Assembly (NCBI RefSeq): GCF_040712315.1
Contig: NC_134017.1
Span: 20,981,822 to 21,045,821, forward strand
Source: Castanea sativa
Taxonomy: Eukaryota > Streptophyta > Magnoliopsida > Fagales > Fagaceae
Reading direction: 5' to 3'
Length of the DNA: 64,000 bases
The notes beneath the pieces are model-generated. The model made no database searches, was not told the DNA's origin, and was given only the letters and a program-made list of their open reading frames with translations. A program made the position numbers and the translations under genes. This document shows positions 60,819 through 64,000 of this stretch, in pieces (within the stretch, counting starts at the first letter, position 1; each line of letters begins with the position of its first letter).

Positions 60819-61618
60819 CTATAAGGGCACGTTTAGCTTGGAAAGTCCAAAAGTGAAAAGGACCAAGGCCCAAAGAGCCCAAAACAATGAATTTGTAGAG
60901 AGTGGGCTAGAAATTGAACTTCAAAGTGTTGGACAGTAATCACAGTATGCTAAATTATATTTGAAAGTATGAATAAACAATTTAATGCAAAGAAAATCCT
61001 TCTCGGCAAAGTCTAAGGATTGTAGTTCTTATATATTTCTCTTTGACTTAAACACAATTATAGTTCTTTAGTAAAGAATGTTTTCTCTACAGATTCTTCG
61101 ATCCCCCTCTGTAATGGGGTTTTTCTTCTTTATATTCCCCTCTTTTACTTCATCTCAGCCCTCCACATATAGATCAAATTGTTGGTGTTGATCCATATCC
61201 CATCAGCACCTTCCTGAAGTCTTCGTGGGTAGTTGTAAGGCTGCATGTCTCTGCTCAGGTATTACCTCCACGTTAATGTGGTCAGAGAGTTAGCTGTAGA
61301 GCATTCAATGTGGTGATAGTAGCTTTCTCCTAGATATTTCCCAGCTTTCCTTTGTTTTATTCCCTTTTAATGCTTATCCTTACCAGTATGATCATTTGGT
61401 GTGTTGTGCTTGATGAAAGGTCAGACCTTTGACTCCTACTTTGCTTAACTGAGGAGGTATTTCTCCTCAGACTACACTATCAATCCTTTACGACCAGACT
61501 TCTTCCATAGCTTACTAATTTGTACGTTCGCGTTAATGTCTACTTATCCTCGGACGACTTAATGTCCTCGGACATGGCCTACAACCCAATATCCTTTTCT
61601 GGGCCTTTTATCCCTACA
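60819..61618 (-). mobile_element. LTR of a Gypsy-type element (minus orientation), body continues rightward
   Basis: On the minus strand the LTR would begin TGTAGGGATAAAAGGCCC at 61618 and run left. A TATA-like GAATATAAAGA lies at about 61135. A purine-rich GAGGAGATAT tract abuts its start (61619-61630), as a polypurine tract would at a 3' LTR. The left end is unsettled: the array is broken at about 60818, but a TG...CA pairing would put the LTR edge at 60929 (TGTTGGACAG on plus). The other LTR lies beyond the window, so no target duplication could be tested. Confidence 0.5.
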
Positions 61619-62083
61619 ATATCTCCTCGAAATTCCACTCTTTTTCTCCTCGGGAAAAAATAGGGATTTCGATATTCTAGTAATTATTCTGCTCTGCTCT
61701 TATGTCATCTTATTCTGTGTAGGTGTCTTTTCAACTGCCCAAAAGCACGCTTCTGACGCTTCAGCATTTCGAACTCATTTGCATTTATTTCCTACGGTGC
61801 CATGTACCCCACGATCTACGGTACGATGGAGATCTGATGGTGGAAAATTTTACAGGGACTTGGGTGGGAATTGTCCCGCTTACTTTTTCCCTTCCTATAT
61901 ATGTTGCTTGAAACTTTCGGTTGCTTTACTTTTTGCATCTTCAACTCTTAAGAACCAGTCTGAGGAGCTCTTCTTCTCTTCCGTAAGTTACCCTTAGCCT
62001 TTCTTTCTTTAAATTTAGAACATTTTCCTCCTCGGCCTTTCTAACTCTACCCCGTCTTCCCAATACCTTTAACTATCTTTCAA

Positions 62084-63853
62084 ATGGATAGATTTGCTCA
62101 TCTAGTAGACACCCTTGAGGGTATAGAGAGCTTTAAAGCTCGCTATCGTATTCCTCTTGGGGTTTCCATTAGGTACTGCCGCAAGGGGGAATGGCACACA
62201 TTGAGGCAAGAGGGAGAAGTGGTAAACCCTTTGATTGCCTTCATAGAGAGAGGGATGAGAATCCCCATGGGTAGAGTGACTAGGGACTACCTCATTGCCC
62301 ATAGACTTTCCCCTACCTAGTGCGCCCCTAACATGTTTAGGATTCTAGGTAGTGTATATGCCCTTAATGAAAGGATGAATGTGAACATTACCCACCACGA
62401 TGTTAACTGGATTTACAATTGTCACAAACTAACAAGTCAAAGGTACGACCTAAATACTAGAGTCCCCGCGGTCAAACTTATATTGTATCTTCCTGAGTCC
62501 AATAAGGGTATGGACAAAGATTTCTTAATCATCTCAGGAGAATGGCATGATGGACTTCATTGCCCAACAAGAGAAGAGATCTAGGGTTATTAACTTAATA
62601 ATACCCCCTCTCTTACTGACCTTTTCTGCGCTCACTTCCTTTGTTTTTACTTGTAAATTTATTCTTATTTTACTTGTACTGTTTTCTAATTGTGTTTTTA
62701 CTTTTGGCAAATTTGCAGATAAGTACTTTGCAATTCCGAACCTTAACCTTGTCAACGAGCCTAATTTGACAAATGTATTCCAATCCGAGATCTTTGTCCA
62801 CACTAACGGATAGCTAAGAGCGGCCCACGTCATCCTCGGCTACGACCCCATCTCATCTAGCTTCTAGGCGCCCAAGTACGTGATAAAGGCGAAAGACCCC
62901 CGCTTACATCGAATTAACATTGCGGTACCGGGCTTCCTTGTTGGCCCTACTCTAGAAGGTGTACTACAAGTGGAGTTTCCCTTTTAACGTACTGCCGAGG
63001 AAGAAGTAACCCCCTCCCAACCAGCTCTCGAGGAAGCAATAAAAGTAGTTGAAGTCCCAGACTCCGAGGACGACTTGAGGTCTTTAATTAGCCTCAATCT
63101 CCAGAAGCCCCAATTGGTGACTTTAGCCACCTTCCTCCAGCCCAAGTAAGCAGCATTCAGGAAGCCTCAAGTGTACCTGGCACAATGGTAATTCACCACA
63201 AAACCAAGATGAGCCTTTTTCAACTCTTGGAGTCTACCACCAGGGGCACTGTGCACAAAGTGGCTGCTCAAACCAAGCCTCCTAATCCTCCTCCTACCCA
63301 CACCTCCCACCTTGATCCTGAAGAAAAGAAGAGAAAACGGGATCAAAAGGGCAAGGATTTAGTGGAGGAAGGAAAGGGCATTCCTCCTAAAGAAACCGAG
63401 CCCTAGAAAGGGGCCAAACTGGCTAAGACTATTCAGATGAGGTCGTTAAGTGAAGGGTCTATCACAAAGAGGGGGCATGATCATCGCACCAAGATTCCAG
63501 CTTGGAACCCACCTCTGGTGCTCAATGGATCTCCTCTCCCAATAGATTCTTCTATCAGGGATTTTCAACAAGGAAAAGCTGGGTACATAGCAGATGCCCT
63601 GGAGTAGCCCCTGCTACTGCCCGATGACATGGCCGACCTAAGGACCATGAAGAAACACGAAGTGTTTCTTACTTTGAAGAGAGATCTTGTGATGGTAAGT
63701 GTTTCCCCCTCTTCTTTCTCTTCTTTTTACTTAGTATTCCTATTGCTTTCTCTCGTCATCTCATCGTTGTTTTTTTTTTTAAAGGTTGTTCAAGCTGAGC
63801 ATATGGCCGAGGAGCTGGTGAACAACTCCCACTGGCAAATGAAAGAGGAGTAG
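62084..63853 (+). pseudogene. Antisense-type ORF of a Gypsy/Tat-like element, broken by stops
   Basis: A protein-like frame starts at ATG 62084 (MDRFAHLVDTLEGIESFKAR). It continues with IPMGRVTRDYLIAHRLSPT, FRILGSVYALNERMN, LYLPESNKGMDKDFLIISGE and DGLHCPTREE. After a probable intron (acceptor at 62718) come DKYFAIPNLNLVNEPNL, RAAHVILGYDPISSSF and VAVPGFLVGP-like words. Further on are a Lys-rich segment (63185-63406) and LLLPDDMADLRTMKKHEVFL with AEELVNNSHWQMKEE. In-frame stops lie at 62318, 62811, 62865, 62985, 63404 and 63605. The layout resembles the 'putative gypsy type transposon' (Transposase_28-like) proteins that Tat-lineage elements carry antisense to their pol. Orientation opposite to the LTR supports that. 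It is inactive here, and the family call is inferred from memory. Confidence 0.5.
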
Positions 63854-64000
63854 GGTCGGCGCATAGTTGCCGTGAAGTCCTTCACACTAGTGTTGACACC
63901 TCATTTTGCAACCCGTATTTAACTTCACCTGGAGGGTAAAAGGGTAATTTTGCCTTGAAAATATGCATCTTGATTATAGTCATTAGATCCTTAATCTCAT
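63854..64000. other. Window edge; possible second element start
   Basis: TGTTGACACCTCATTTTGCA at about 63892 looks like the start of another LTR, but nothing can be confirmed before the window ends. Confidence 0.2.

Noticed and set aside
1..64000. CRISPR arrays, bacterial operons, rRNA genes
   Set aside because: None seen. The direct repeats are microsatellites and a satellite-like array in plant nuclear DNA.

Overview
The window is nuclear DNA from a flowering plant. It is AT-rich and intron-rich, with plant-type splice sites, plant gene families and several classes of plant transposable elements. The degenerate proteins of the LINE and Gypsy-type elements look like those I associate with woody rosids, especially the oak family (Fagaceae). 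That assignment rests on recollection, not on a search. No bacterial, organellar-gene or CRISPR features were seen.

Four host genes are supported. (1) SYS1, a Golgi membrane protein, on + at 1085-11708. It has three coding exons, and its second intron is 8.3 kb because LINEs in opposite orientations are nested in it. (2) A group-3 sulfate transporter (SULTR3) on - at 20668-15061, with 13 exons resolved to the base. Exon 11 carries one extra base that breaks the STAS domain. (3) A short beta-prime-COP-like WD40 gene on + at 43891-46685, with 10 coding exons and an intact frame, but only the first third of the normal protein. (4) A single-exon eight-cysteine proline-rich/lipid-transfer-like gene on - at 51722-51303. 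A 1031-bp hAT-type element now separates its TATA box from its ATG.

Layout: 1-12 kb is SYS1 with nested LINEs. 12-15 kb is repeat-poor intergenic DNA with microsatellites. 15-21 kb is SULTR3. 21-43.8 kb is a long gene-poor stretch with MITEs, Helitron-like ends, a minisatellite and a solo LTR with its target duplication. 43.9-46.7 kb is the short beta-prime-COP gene. 46.7-50 kb is intergenic. 50-60.8 kb is a tandem array of a roughly 340-480 bp monomer. Each monomer is a diverged dimer with a (TA)n tract at a fixed position. The array is split by the proline-rich gene block, a non-autonomous Copia-type element (53773-58409, 5-bp target duplication) and the start of a Gypsy/Tat-like element. 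60.8-64 kb is that last element: an LTR in minus orientation followed by a plus-strand antisense-type ORF that runs toward the window edge.

The host genes show no functional link to one another; they are unrelated neighbours. The common theme is transposon action on them: intron inflation, 5'-leader interruption and an array that has taken several insertions. Most in-frame stops in the transposon ORFs sit where a Gln (or Trp) codon is expected, which fits cytosine deamination of silenced DNA.
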